Positions 8,007-16,926 of a DNA stretch of 64,000 bases are shown in pieces. The stretch lies in contig AP025252.1 of NCBI GenBank assembly GCA_016865505.2, positions 5,044,137 to 5,108,136 on the forward strand. Direction: 5' to 3'. The first letter of the stretch is position 1; every line of letters begins with the position of its first letter. The notes beneath the pieces were generated by a model that ran no database searches, was not told where the DNA came from, and saw only the letters and a list, made by a program, of their open reading frames with translations. This DNA comes from Bryobacterales bacterium F-183 (GTDB taxonomy: Bacteria > Acidobacteriota > Terriglobia > Bryobacterales > Bryobacteraceae). The position numbers and the translations under genes are program-made.

Positions 8007-10067
8007 CTACTCATCCTCATCCGCCGCGACCCCAACTCCAGCAGCCTTCGCCGCCGCGATCACCTTCTCCGCCTGCATCCCAGGCACAAAGTCATAGTGA
8101 TCGAACTCCATCGAAAAGCTCGCCCGACCTTGCGTCATGCTGATCAAATCATTCTGATACGTCAGCATCTCGGACATCGGCACCATCGCCTTTATCACTT
8201 GCGTCGAGCCCTTCACGTCCATACCAGCAATGCGTCCACGGCGGCTATTCATATCGCCCATCAGATCGCCCGCGTACTCCACCGGCGCCTGTACCTCCAC
8301 CCGCATCACAGGCTCCAACAGCGCCGGCTTCGCCTGCTCCATCGCCAATCGAAACGCCTTGCGACCCGCCATTTTGAACGACATTTCGTTCGAATCCACA
8401 TCGTGGTACGAGCCGTCGTACAGCACCACCTTAAAGTCCACCATCGGATACCCGGCTAGATACCCGCGCTCGGCAGCCTCCAGAATGCCCTTCTCCACAG
8501 CCGGTACAAACTGCCGCGGAATCGCGCCGCCAAAGATCTCATTTGAGAACTGGAACTTCGCCCCACGCTCCAGCGGCTCTACGCGGATCTTGCAGTCGCC
8601 AAACTGCCCGTGCCCACCGGTCTGCTTCTTGTGCCGCCCATGTACATCGGCGCGCCCCCGAATCGTTTCCCGATACGGGATCTTCGGCGCATGCAACTCG
8701 ACATCCACGTGATACCGCTTCCGCAGCTTGCTGCAAACCACTTCGATATGTTGCTGCCCATTACCCGCCAGCAGAAACTCCTTGGTCTGCGGATCGCGAT
8801 AAAACCGCAACGCCGGATCCTCTTCCAGAATCTTGTGGATCGCGTTGCCCATCTTGTCTTCGTCGTTGCGAGTCTTCGCAGAAATCGCGTACGCAATCGA
8901 AGGCTCCGGCACCTCCACCTTCGGATACGCGATCGGCGCAGACTTATCCGCCAACGTATCCCACGTCAACGTATCGCGCAGCTTTGCGACCGCCCCCAGA
9001 TCCCCGGCGTGCAACTCCGGCACAGGCTGCAACGTTTTGCCCATCAGACATCCGACATGGGCCAGCCGCTCGTCTACGCCAGACCGTGAGTTGATCAGGT
9101 GACCGTCATTCCGCACCACCCCCCGCATTACCTTGAAATACGTCACGCGCCCGGCAAACGGATCCGCAATCGTCTTGTACACAAACGCTGCCGGAGCCTC
9201 TTTATCGGACATCTCGCTCCGCTCGACAGGTGACGGAAAGTATTCCGCGCAGAAGTCCAGCACACGGTCGGAACCCACATTCCGCTGCGCCGACACACAC
9301 AACACCGGGAACAAACGCCGCTCCCGTACCGCCGCGCGCAACCCGTCAACGAGATGCTCCACCGGCAACGTACCCTGCTCGAAAAACTCCTCCATCAGCG
9401 CGTCGTTACCTTCGGCGATCATCTCCACCAGCGCCGCATGCCAGTTATCCGACGAGCTCTGCATATGCTCCGGAATCGGTACCTCGCGAGCCTTGCCATT
9501 GCCATCGTTGTCGTACTCGTACGCCTTCATCGCGATCAGATCGATCACGCCGCGAAAGTCGCGTTCGGACCCGATTGGAATCTCAACCGGCACCGCCGCC
9601 CGCCCAAACGCATTCTGTACGCTCTCGAGCGCCCGTGAAAAGCTCGACCGTTCGCGATCCAGCTTGTTGATCACCACCGCGCGAGGCAGCTCAAACTCAT
9701 CGGCATAGCCCCACACACGCTCCGTCTGTACTTCGACACCCGCCACACCGTCTACGACAACCAGCGCCGAATCGGCAGCCGCCATCGCCGTCTTGGTGTC
9801 GATCATGAAGATGTTAAAGCCCGGGGTGTCGAGCAAATTGATCTTCCGCTTCGACCACTCGGCAAACGCCGCCGACGTGGTTACGGTGATCTTTCTCGCA
9901 ATCTCCTCGTCTTCGAAATCGGTGATCGTGTTGCCCTCATCGACTCGCGTCAGGCGATTCGTCGCGCCAGACGTGTACAGCAGACCCGCGGCCAGACTCG
10001 TTTTGCCCGCGTGTCCGTGGCCGACGAGGGCCACGTTACGAACATCGATGCCTTCATAGACTTTCAC
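8007..10067 (-). CDS. Elongation factor G-like translational GTPase (EF-G2 type)
   Basis: A 686-residue EF-G homologue. The P-loop reads GHGHAGKT at residues 16-23 instead of the AHIDAGKT of housekeeping EF-G. The G3 motif DTPG starts at residue 80, and NKLD (G4) follows. Domain II-V signatures are present, including PVMRVEVQAP and the domain IV/V segment GDLMGDMNSRRGRI. The altered G1 and switch I place it with the EF-G-like (EF-G2) paralogues, which bind ribosomes but whose roles differ from canonical translocation. No ribosomal protein genes are adjacent, which also fits a paralogue. It starts with GTG, supported by a strong TAAGGAGGGG nine bases upstream. A terminator follows. Confidence 0.88.
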   Translation of the reverse strand: MKVYEGIDVRNVALVGHGHAGKTSLAAGLLYTSGATNRLTRVDEGNTITDFEDEEIARKITVTTSAAFAEWSKRKINLLDTPGFNIFMIDTKTAMAAADSALVVVDGVAGVEVQTERVWGYADEFELPRAVVINKLDRERSSFSRALESVQNAFGRAAVPVEIPIGSERDFRGVIDLIAMKAYEYDNDGNGKAREVPIPEHMQSSSDNWHAALVEMIAEGNDALMEEFFEQGTLPVEHLVDGLRAAVRERRLFPVLCVSAQRNVGSDRVLDFCAEYFPSPVERSEMSDKEAPAAFVYKTIADPFAGRVTYFKVMRGVVRNDGHLINSRSGVDERLAHVGCLMGKTLQPVPELHAGDLGAVAKLRDTLTWDTLADKSAPIAYPKVEVPEPSIAYAISAKTRNDEDKMGNAIHKILEEDPALRFYRDPQTKEFLLAGNGQQHIEVVCSKLRKRYHVDVELHAPKIPYRETIRGRADVHGRHKKQTGGHGQFGDCKIRVEPLERGAKFQFSNEIFGGAIPRQFVPAVEKGILEAAERGYLAGYPMVDFKVVLYDGSYHDVDSNEMSFKMAGRKAFRLAMEQAKPALLEPVMRVEVQAPVEYAGDLMGDMNSRRGRIAGMDVKGSTQVIKAMVPMSEMLTYQNDLISMTQGRASFSMEFDHYDFVPGMQAEKVIAAAKAAGVGVAADEDE

Positions 10068-10090
10068 GGCCCAAACCCCTCCTTAGGGTT

Positions 10091-10103
10091 ATGAGTGACT
10101 CAT
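10091..10103. promoter_or_regulatory. Palindromic operator candidate between divergent genes
   Basis: ATGAGTGACTCAT is a perfect 5-3-5 inverted repeat in the 111-base region between the divergently transcribed EF-G-like and amidohydrolase genes. It sits just upstream of the EF-G-like Shine-Dalgarno sequence. It could be a dimeric-regulator binding site; no matching regulator was identified. Confidence 0.3.
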
Positions 10104-10178
10104 GGCCGGATCTTATCAGCATTAAAGCTGCGTGACTAGGGCATCCCCGCACCGCTGTTGTAGCCTGAGAGAACCGCC

Positions 10179-11006
10179 ATGGCTCCTCTCACCCGCCGTC
10201 ATTTGATGCTTGCCGTGCCGTGTGTGGCCGCAGCCGCGAACAGCCCGCAAATCCTCGATTCGCACGTCCATTTTTACGATCCCGAACGTCCCGGTGGCGT
10301 ACCCTGGCCGCGACCCACAGAGCGCACGCTCTACCGCCGCGTCATGCCGGACGACTATCGCAAGATCTCCAAAGCCGACGTGATCGTCGTCGAAGCGAGC
10401 CCACTATTCAAAGACAACGACTGGATCTTCGACATCACGGCAAAGCACAGCTTCGTCAAAGGCCTGGTCGGCAACATCGACCCCGCCTCGCCGGACTTCG
10501 CAGCAAACCTCGAACGCTACACCGCGAACCCCAAGTTTCTCGGCATCCGCCTGGGTGTACCCAAAGCCGCCGACCACATCGGCAAGCTAGTGCACCTCGC
10601 CAACGCGAACCGCACCCTGGACCTCATCGGGGATGCACGCATGTACCCGCTCGCTGCGCAGCTTGCCGCAAAGTACCCCAAGCTCCGCATCGTGCTGGAC
10701 CATCTGCCCCTCGCCGAACCGGACCCCGGCATTCAAGCCCTAAAGCCGCACAAAAATGTCTACGCTAAAGTCTCGTGGATCCTGCGCTCCGGCGACGACA
10801 CGTTGCAACGTCACCGCGAAGCCCTGGACGAGTTGATGCGAGTCTTCGGTGAAGACCGTGTTGTATACGGCAGCAACTGGCCCGTCAGCGACCTCATCGC
10901 GCCCTATCAGCGCATTGAGGACACCGCCATCACCTACTTCAAGGACAAACCGCTACAGAAGTATCTGCAACTCAATTCGCAGGCCGCTTACCGCTGGAAA
11001 CGCTAA
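10179..11006 (+). CDS. Exported TIM-barrel amidohydrolase (amidohydrolase_2 family)
   Basis: A 275-residue metal-dependent hydrolase. The first 20 residues contain LTRRHLMLAVPCVAAAA, a twin-arginine-like signal, so a cofactor-loaded enzyme may be exported. The mature enzyme opens with LDSHVHFYDP, the HxH metal-binding strand of amidohydrolases. It also has LDHLPLAEPD and, near the C-terminus, YGSNWPVSD, which carries a conserved Trp-Pro-x-Ser-Asp typical of L-fucono-1,5-lactonase and 2-pyrone-4,6-dicarboxylate lactonase relatives. Lactone hydrolysis is therefore the best guess. The C-terminal 35 bases overlap the convergent ggt gene. Confidence 0.82.
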   Translation: MAPLTRRHLMLAVPCVAAAANSPQILDSHVHFYDPERPGGVPWPRPTERTLYRRVMPDDYRKISKADVIVVEASPLFKDNDWIFDITAKHSFVKGLVGNIDPASPDFAANLERYTANPKFLGIRLGVPKAADHIGKLVHLANANRTLDLIGDARMYPLAAQLAAKYPKLRIVLDHLPLAEPDPGIQALKPHKNVYAKVSWILRSGDDTLQRHREALDELMRVFGEDRVVYGSNWPVSDLIAPYQRIEDTAITYFKDKPLQKYLQLNSQAAYRWKR

Positions 11007-12693
11007 CAGGCGCGGCCGGCCAAAACGCCTCGGGCTCGGGAATCGCCGAACCATCCTTGCGCGGAGAAGACGCGCCGAACTTTACCTTGGTCTTCGCGTC
11101 AAAGCCCACCGCTTGCCCGCCGCCCATCAGGCCAGAGTACGCGCCAAGCACCGCCGGGTGATGCCCCATCCGTCGCAGTTTATCGATCGTCTCATCGGAA
11201 AAGCGTGACTCCATGCGGATATCGCAACCGCCTAGCGTCATCTTGTTGAACCGTGGGGCCTCCAGCGCCTGCTGTAGGTTCATTCCATGATCCGCAATGT
11301 ACGACACAAACTGCGCCTGTGCCTGCGCCTGATTCATCCCGCGCATGATCCCGAACCCGATCCGCATATCGCCCTTTTCCATGTACCCCGGAATGATCGT
11401 GTGATACGGGCGCTTGCCCGGAGCGAGCGCATTCGGATGCTGCGGATCGAACGAAAATGCCCCGGCGCGATCATGCAAGTGGAACCCATAATCGTCCACC
11501 ACAATGCCCGATCCCCACAGGTCCGAAATGCTCTGAATCCACGACACGATGTTCCCTTCGCGATCCACCGCGGACATATAAATCGTATGTCCCACCTTCG
11601 CCGTCTCAAACCGGCCGGGATCTCCAGGCTTCGTATTGCAATTCGCCTTCTCAGCGTCGATCAGCTTCGCCCGTTCGGTCGCGTATGCCTTGGACAGCAT
11701 CCCCTCCACAGGAACCCTCGCCATTCTGGGGTCGGCGTTATACCGCCGTAAATCCTGGAACGACAGCTTCTGCGCCTCGATCTTGTAATGCAGCGCCTCG
11801 GCGCTATCCACTCGCATCGACGGCAAATCGAAAGCACTCATGATGTTCAACATCTCGAGCGTACCGATGCCCTGCCCGTTCGGAGGCAATTGAAAAACCT
11901 TCCAGCCGCGATACTCGGTGGCAATCGGCTCGACCCATTCCGGCTGAAAACCTGCAAAATCCGCCGCCGTCAGCGTACCCTCAAATCGCTTCGAAGTCCT
12001 CAAAATGGAATCCCGAATCGGACCCTGATAAAACGCCTTCGCCCCGCCATCGGCAATCAGTTGATACGCCTTCGCCAACCCAGGATTGCGAAAGATCTCG
12101 CCTTCCTTCGGTGCACGACCACCCGGCAAATACACTGCCCGCGCATTATCATCGGCGCGAAGCTTGCCCTCACCATGCTCCCAATCCCACTGGATCAACT
12201 CGGTAACGGGAAAGCCCTTCGACGCATAGTAGATTGCCGGCGCAAACAAATCCTTCCAAGGCAGCTTGCCGAACTTCTTGTGCATCGCTTCCCAGCCCGC
12301 CACCGCACCCGGAACATTCACCGTGTGGATGCCGCCGGAAGGCATGCTGTTGTGGCCGATCTTTTTCAGATAGTCGATGCTCAAGCCCTTCGGCGCAAGC
12401 CCGCTGGCGTTCAGCCCCGTCAGCTTCCCCGTCGGACCCGCGGCGTGGATCACAAACAGATCCCCGCCAATGCCGCACATCATCGGCTCCACCACGCCGA
12501 GCACCGCATTCGCCGCGATCGCCGCGTCCACAGCGGACCCGCCACGTGCCAGCACCGCCGCACCCGCCTGCGAAGCCAAAGTCTGACTCGTGGCCACAAT
12601 ACCCGACTGCGAAATGGTCATCGATCGCCCATGTGTGCGATCCTGCCCCATCGCCATCATTCCCGCCAACCCAAATGCCAGTAAAAGCCTCAT
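10972..12693 (-). CDS. ggt: Gamma-glutamyltransferase (GGT)
   Basis: A 573-residue Ntn-hydrolase with a signal peptide (residues 1-16, ending MAMGQ). GGTs hydrolyse or transfer the gamma-glutamyl group of glutathione and similar compounds in the periplasm, and are made as a precursor that cleaves itself. The likely processing and nucleophilic residue is T370 in GHTIYMSAVD, aligned with the TTHxSVVD motif of the family. The substrate-binding residues near the glycine-rich MGGGQAVG segment are present. Its start overlaps by four bases the stop of the upstream exported class V PLP enzyme, so the two are coupled. The 3' end overlaps the convergent amidohydrolase by 35 bases, with no terminator between them. 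Confidence 0.88.
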   Translation of the reverse strand: MRLLLAFGLAGMMAMGQDRTHGRSMTISQSGIVATSQTLASQAGAAVLARGGSAVDAAIAANAVLGVVEPMMCGIGGDLFVIHAAGPTGKLTGLNASGLAPKGLSIDYLKKIGHNSMPSGGIHTVNVPGAVAGWEAMHKKFGKLPWKDLFAPAIYYASKGFPVTELIQWDWEHGEGKLRADDNARAVYLPGGRAPKEGEIFRNPGLAKAYQLIADGGAKAFYQGPIRDSILRTSKRFEGTLTAADFAGFQPEWVEPIATEYRGWKVFQLPPNGQGIGTLEMLNIMSAFDLPSMRVDSAEALHYKIEAQKLSFQDLRRYNADPRMARVPVEGMLSKAYATERAKLIDAEKANCNTKPGDPGRFETAKVGHTIYMSAVDREGNIVSWIQSISDLWGSGIVVDDYGFHLHDRAGAFSFDPQHPNALAPGKRPYHTIIPGYMEKGDMRIGFGIMRGMNQAQAQAQFVSYIADHGMNLQQALEAPRFNKMTLGGCDIRMESRFSDETIDKLRRMGHHPAVLGAYSGLMGGGQAVGFDAKTKVKFGASSPRKDGSAIPEPEAFWPAAPVSVSSGKRPAN

Positions 12694-13934
12694 GCGAATG
12701 CCTCCCGAACCGTCTCAAAGAATATATCCAAGTCCGACGGCCTCGTATGTACGTGCAGTGCAATCCGCAGCGGATCTGCACCCAGGAGCCAGATCCGTTT
12801 CTTCCGCGCCAGGCTCCGCAGCTTCGCGGAATCCTTCTTGAACCGTACCGACACCAGCGCGCTGTACATCGACGGATCCTCGGGCGTGATCACCTCGATC
12901 CACTCCGGCACCTGCTTCGCCTTGGCGATGCACAGATTCGCCAGTTGCTTCATCCGTGCATGAATGGTCGTCTCACCCAGGGCCTTCTGAAACGCCAACC
13001 CCGCCACCATACCTTCAACGATCGCGCGATTGTTCGTACCCAGCATCATGAACTTCGCCGCGCGGATCTTCTTGTCATCCCAGTTGCCCGTCACTACCGT
13101 TGGCCAAATCCGATCGATCCATTCGTCGCGTACATACAGCAGCCCGCTGCCGGGAGGCGCAAAGAGCCACTTGTGCGGACTCCCCGCCATAAAGTCGCAC
13201 CCAAGCTCATGCGCATTCACCGGAATTTGCCCGTGCATATGCGCGCCATCCACAACCGTCGCGACGCCCTTCGCCCGCGCGGCCATACAGATATCGCGCA
13301 CCGGCAGGATCAAGCCCGTCGTAGTCGTGATGCCGCTAAAGCTCAGTACCTTCGTGCGAGGTCCAATCGCCGACACCAGAATGTCCGCAAGCTCCCCCTG
13401 CGACTTCGGCGTCTGCGGGATCTTCACCTCGCGGACCGTGATCCCACTGCGCGACGCCTTCATCTGCCAGCAACCGCGACCCGACGGATGCTCCTGATCG
13501 GTCATCAGCACCTCATCGCCGGCCTTCAGATCCATACCCGCCGCGATGATCGACATCGAAGTCGTCGCCGAATGCGTAATCGCCAGCTCATCCTTCGTCG
13601 CGCCAATCGCATTCGCCAACGCTGTACGCTGCTCTTCCAACAACTCGTACCCCCAGCGCGGGTACACATCGGTCACTAGCGACGCGCCCGTCTGCAGATG
13701 ATCCGCTACCCGCTCGCAAACCGGCTTCGGCATCACTCCAAGGCTGCCGTTATTCAGAAAGACACGCCAGTCCGGCAGATAAAACTGCTCCTCACGGATC
13801 TGCTTCCAGTACTTCTCGGGATTCGTCGTCAGCAGTTCTTTGGACGGTAGCGGTACCGATGCCAAAGCCTTCGGTGGTGCCATCGCCAAACCGAATAATC
13901 CCGCTGCGCCTGCCAGTGCCTGTCGTCTCTGCAT
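12690..13934 (-). CDS. Exported class V PLP-dependent enzyme (isopenicillin-N epimerase/cysteine desulfurase-like)
   Basis: A 414-residue fold-type I PLP enzyme of aminotransferase class V. It begins MQRRQALAGAAGLFGLAMA, a twin-arginine-type export signal. PLP-binding features include SATTSMS, the DGAHMHGQ motif (Asp contacting the PLP ring nitrogen) and the Schiff-base Lys in GSPHKWLF. Export by Tat suits an enzyme that gains its cofactor in the cytoplasm. It is coupled to the gamma-glutamyltransferase gene by a four-base overlap. This suggests a joint periplasmic role in thiol or gamma-glutamyl amino-acid breakdown, but that is inference. A relative lies at 34157-35431. The start is supported by the Tat signal; a 79-base divergent spacer separates it from the next gene. 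Confidence 0.82.
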   Translation of the reverse strand: MQRRQALAGAAGLFGLAMAPPKALASVPLPSKELLTTNPEKYWKQIREEQFYLPDWRVFLNNGSLGVMPKPVCERVADHLQTGASLVTDVYPRWGYELLEEQRTALANAIGATKDELAITHSATTSMSIIAAGMDLKAGDEVLMTDQEHPSGRGCWQMKASRSGITVREVKIPQTPKSQGELADILVSAIGPRTKVLSFSGITTTTGLILPVRDICMAARAKGVATVVDGAHMHGQIPVNAHELGCDFMAGSPHKWLFAPPGSGLLYVRDEWIDRIWPTVVTGNWDDKKIRAAKFMMLGTNNRAIVEGMVAGLAFQKALGETTIHARMKQLANLCIAKAKQVPEWIEVITPEDPSMYSALVSVRFKKDSAKLRSLARKKRIWLLGADPLRIALHVHTRPSDLDIFFETVREAFA

Positions 13935-14013
13935 GTCGTTGTATCGGTCATTGTCGCAAAACGCCCCAGAATTTAACGAAGTTATACTTGAGGCAAGGAG
14001 TTACACCCCAACC

Positions 14014-14319
14014 ATGAAGAAGTTCATCTTCTCGTTCGCCCTGTCCGCTATCGCTGCGCTAGCCGGTACTTACACCGGTGTGGTGTCCGATGCCGGCTGC
14101 GGCGCCAAGCACGTGGACGGTTCCGACGCCTCCATTGCCTGCGTCAAGCGCTGCGCCGACCGTACCGGCAAGCTCGTGTTCGTTGTGGGCGACGTCGTCT
14201 ACAACGTCGATTCGGGCGACAACGGCAAGCTAAAGGATTACCTGGGCAAGAAGGCCAAGATCACCGGCACCCTCGCCGAAGGCAAGCTCAACATCGAAAA
14301 AGTCGAAAAAGCGGACTAA
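14014..14319 (+). CDS. Small secreted Ala/Cys-containing protein
   Basis: A 101-residue protein with a clear signal peptide (MKKFIFSFALSAIAALAG). The mature part starts GTYTGVVSDAGCGAKH and contains three Cys (one in DAGCGAKH, then CVKRCAD). It ends in a short OB-like stretch (KAKITGTLAEGKLNIEKVEK). This layout is common among small acidobacterial secreted proteins whose function is unknown. The start at 14014 is preferred over upstream in-frame codons because AAGGAG lies 14 bases before it and the signal peptide begins there. It is divergent from the exported class V PLP gene 79 bases upstream. The hairpin at 14345-14376 follows it. Confidence 0.75.
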   Translation: MKKFIFSFALSAIAALAGTYTGVVSDAGCGAKHVDGSDASIACVKRCADRTGKLVFVVGDVVYNVDSGDNGKLKDYLGKKAKITGTLAEGKLNIEKVEKAD

Positions 14320-14344
14320 AGCATTCGGCCGCACGCGCCGATCC

Positions 14345-14376
14345 ACCCTTAGGTGAGCCAAGCCTCGCCTAAGGGT
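14345..14376 (+). promoter_or_regulatory. Strong hairpin covering the ribosome-binding region of the next gene
   Basis: A 13-base-pair stem (one G-T pair) has arms at 14345-14357 and 14364-14376 and a six-base loop. The right arm ends with AAGGG, the only Shine-Dalgarno-like sequence before the ATG at 14381, so folding would hide it. No T run follows, so it is less like a terminator. It may be a translation control element, or a processing or terminator hairpin of the gene ending at 14319. Confidence 0.5.
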
Positions 14377-14380
14377 TCCT

Positions 14381-14674
14381 ATGGAAATAGTCCAGATTCT
14401 GATCGGGAGCATGTTCTCCTTGATCGCCATGGCAAGCGTTCTCTACCTTGCCTTCCGCGCCCACACCATCGCTGGCGACCTCGCTGAGATCAAGGATCTC
14501 CTTAAAGAAGCTCGCCGCCTTCCCGTCCCAACACCCGCAGTAGCCGAAATCGCTTCGCTGGAACGGGTGATCGGTGTCGACACCCTCGGCCATGCCCCCG
14601 GCGAGTGGCCTTCCGTCATGGACCCGAACTACAACACCGAAGACACTTCTAGACCATCCGGATTGCAGCGCTAA
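14381..14674 (+). CDS. Small single-pass membrane protein of unknown function
   Basis: A 97-residue protein. Residues about 3-25 form one hydrophobic membrane segment, followed by a charged amphipathic helix (GDLAEIKDLLKEARR) and a polar C-terminal tail. It lacks recognisable enzymatic motifs. The ATG lies four bases after a strong hairpin that contains its only Shine-Dalgarno-like bases, which suggests translation may be controlled by RNA folding. Its last 26 bases overlap the convergent lipoprotein gene. Small proteins of this form are often membrane-anchored partners of larger complexes, but no partner can be named. Confidence 0.55.
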   Translation: MEIVQILIGSMFSLIAMASVLYLAFRAHTIAGDLAEIKDLLKEARRLPVPTPAVAEIASLERVIGVDTLGHAPGEWPSVMDPNYNTEDTSRPSGLQR

Positions 14675-15770
14675 CCGGCGCTGAACCCACCGGAATCATC
14701 GTGAAAAGCCCCGCGGACTTCTGCCGGTTCCGCTGAATCCCGCCAATCCGCAGCACCGCCATATCGCCGGACTTCCGGTTGAGCACCAGTGCGTACTGGC
14801 TATCCGGCGTCACCGTAACGTACCTCGGCTCAGCCCCCACACTGACAACCGCAACCATCTTGCGATCCCGCACATTCAGGATGCTCACGTCCCCCGACGT
14901 CGGATTCGTCACGAACAGATACCGCGGGTCGCTCGACGCCGCCATCGCCGCCGGAGCCCTGCCCGCCAACACCGTCTCCGCCACCTGCGGCGTGTAGTAC
15001 GGGTACACCACACACACCACATCCGCGCCGCTCCCGGTCACAAACAATTGACCTCCGTCGGCGCTAAAACAGAGATTGTCCGGACGCACCGCCAGCGGCA
15101 ACTCGGCGATCCTCTTCAGGCTGCTCGTCTCAAACACGTGCAGGCTCTTTGCCGCCAGATCCGACACCAAAAACGCCTCACCATTGGACTGAAACCGCAG
15201 CGCCCCGAACTCGCTCTCGTACTTCACCGGCGCCCCCAGCTTGCCCGACTTCAGATCCACCGTCGCAAACCGCCCGCCGTCAAACAATACCCCAGCGGTC
15301 GCCAAACGCGTGGGCGTGAGATCGAAATCAATCGCCCCCTCCGGCAGCGCGATCTCCCCATCCACTGCAAAACGCTCCAGCGATACCCGCACCAGTTTCC
15401 TCGGCGAATCGAGCAGTACATAAATCGCCCCATCGCCCGGCACATGCAGCATTTTTCGGGCGTAAGCTCCCAGCCGCAATGTACGTTGGAACTTCAGATG
15501 CTCAAGCGAGATGGCATGCAGCGAACCCGATGCAGGAGTCAGCGCGAAAACCAGCGGATGGGCCTCGGGCGCCACGACCTCGGTCGGCTCCCCATCCAAG
15601 GGGATATGCCGCGCCACGGCGAATGCCGACAGGTCTACCGCCGCAATCGCCTTACCCTCCTGGTTGGCCACGAAGGCGTATGCGCGGAGCCCCGTGCTTT
15701 TCTTCCTCCGGCATCCGGCCAGTACCGCCGCCGCCCCCGCACCTGTGAAAATCTCACGCCTGGAAATCAT
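14649..15770 (-). CDS. YVTN-type beta-propeller lipoprotein
   Basis: A 373-residue protein with a lipoprotein signal: MISRREIFTGAGAAAVLAGC, where the lipobox LAGC gives the lipidated Cys at residue 20. The mature protein repeats short blade motifs (for example VFVTGSGADVV, RYLFVTNPTSGDVSILNVRD and QYALVLNRKSGDMAVLRI) typical of YVTN/NHL-like seven-bladed propellers. It is probably anchored to a membrane facing the periplasm. Function is unknown; such propellers commonly bind proteins or ligands. The start at 15770 is chosen from the signal peptide; the frame is open further upstream without one. It is divergent from mreB, 120 bases away. Confidence 0.82.
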   Translation of the reverse strand: MISRREIFTGAGAAAVLAGCRRKKSTGLRAYAFVANQEGKAIAAVDLSAFAVARHIPLDGEPTEVVAPEAHPLVFALTPASGSLHAISLEHLKFQRTLRLGAYARKMLHVPGDGAIYVLLDSPRKLVRVSLERFAVDGEIALPEGAIDFDLTPTRLATAGVLFDGGRFATVDLKSGKLGAPVKYESEFGALRFQSNGEAFLVSDLAAKSLHVFETSSLKRIAELPLAVRPDNLCFSADGGQLFVTGSGADVVCVVYPYYTPQVAETVLAGRAPAAMAASSDPRYLFVTNPTSGDVSILNVRDRKMVAVVSVGAEPRYVTVTPDSQYALVLNRKSGDMAVLRIGGIQRNRQKSAGLFTMIPVGSAPVSAAIRMV

Positions 15771-15890
15771 GGAATACGCCTCTAGAGTACCTGCTAAAGC
15801 ATTGGTTATGCTACATTTTGATGGAGATGGCCCGACCTTACCCTGCGTCCCGGGAGCCATGTCATACAGGAGTCGTTTTTAATACCATCC

Positions 15891-16916
15891 ATGAACGTTC
15901 GCTCGTTGTTTAGCCTCTTCTCCTCGGATCTGGCGATCGATCTCGGGACAGCGAACACCCTCGTCTATGCGAGGGGCAAAGGTATCGTCGTGAATGAGCC
16001 CTCCATCGTCGCCATCAACAAGACCAACGGCGAAGTGGAGGCAGTCGGTGGCGCCGCCAAGGAAATGCTCGGCCGTACCCCCGGCAACATCGTGGCCATC
16101 CGCCCCATGAAGGACGGCGTCATTGCCGACTTCAAAGTCACCGAGCGCATGCTCAACTACTTCATTCAGAAGGCCCACGGCCGCAAGATGCTGGTACACC
16201 CCCGCATCGTCATCGGCGTGCCTTCCGAAATCACCCAGGTGGAAAAGCGCGCGGTCATAGACTCCGCCTATCGCGCCAAAGCCAGTGAAGTACACCTCGT
16301 CGAACAGGCCATGGTCGCCGCCATCGGGGCCGGCCTCCCGATTACCGAACCCTCCGGCAACATGGTGGTCGACATCGGCGGCGGCACCACCGACGTCGCT
16401 GTCATTTCGCTCTCCGGCATTGTGTACTCGCGCAGCGTGCGCGTCGCCGGCAACGAAATGGACGACGCCATCATGCAGTACCTGAAGCGCAAGTACAACC
16501 TGCTGATCGGTGAACGTACCGCCGAACAGATCAAGATGTCCATTGGCAGCGCCTTCCCCCTCGACAAACCCATCACCATGGAAATCAAGGGCCGCAACCT
16601 CATCGAAGGCGTACCCAAGACCATCACCATCAACGACGCTGAGATCCGCGAAGCCCTCTCCGAATGCGTCGCGACGATCATGAACGCCGTCCGCGTGGCC
16701 CTCGAGCGTACCCCGCCCGAACTCTCCGCCGACATCAGCGACCGTGGCATTGTCCTCACCGGAGGTGGCGCCATGCTCAAAAATCTCGACCGCCGCATTC
16801 GTGAAGAGACCGGCCTCCCCGTCTCCATCGCCGACGAACCCCTGGCCAGTGTCGTACTCGGCACCGGCAAAATGCTGACCGACTTCCGTCTGCTCCGCCG
16901 CATCGCGATTGAATAA
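15891..16916 (+). CDS. mreB: Rod shape-determining protein MreB
   Basis: A 341-residue bacterial actin homologue. It polymerises on the inner face of the membrane and positions cell-wall synthesis during elongation. The nucleotide-binding phosphate-1 loop is DLGTANT at residues 17-23. The phosphate-2 loop is [10 protein letters not shown] near residue 160, and [11 protein letters not shown] is the adenosine motif. The N-terminus SLFSLFSSD is an amphipathic membrane-binding segment. A possible AGGAG lies about 18 bases upstream of the ATG, which is long for a Shine-Dalgarno. It heads the operon mreB-mreC-mreD-mrdA-rodA, with short spacers throughout. Confidence 0.97.
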   Translation: MNVRSLFSLFSSDLAIDLGTANTLVYARGKGIVVNEPSIVAINKTNGEVEAVGGAAKEMLGRTPGNIVAIRPMKDGVIADFKVTERMLNYFIQKAHGRKMLVHPRIVIGVPSEITQVEKRAVIDSAYRAKASEVHLVEQAMVAAIGAGLPITEPSGNMVVDIGGGTTDVAVISLSGIVYSRSVRVAGNEMDDAIMQYLKRKYNLLIGERTAEQIKMSIGSAFPLDKPITMEIKGRNLIEGVPKTITINDAEIREALSECVATIMNAVRVALERTPPELSADISDRGIVLTGGGAMLKNLDRRIREETGLPVSIADEPLASVVLGTGKMLTDFRLLRRIAIE

Positions 16917-16926
16917 TAACTAGGCA

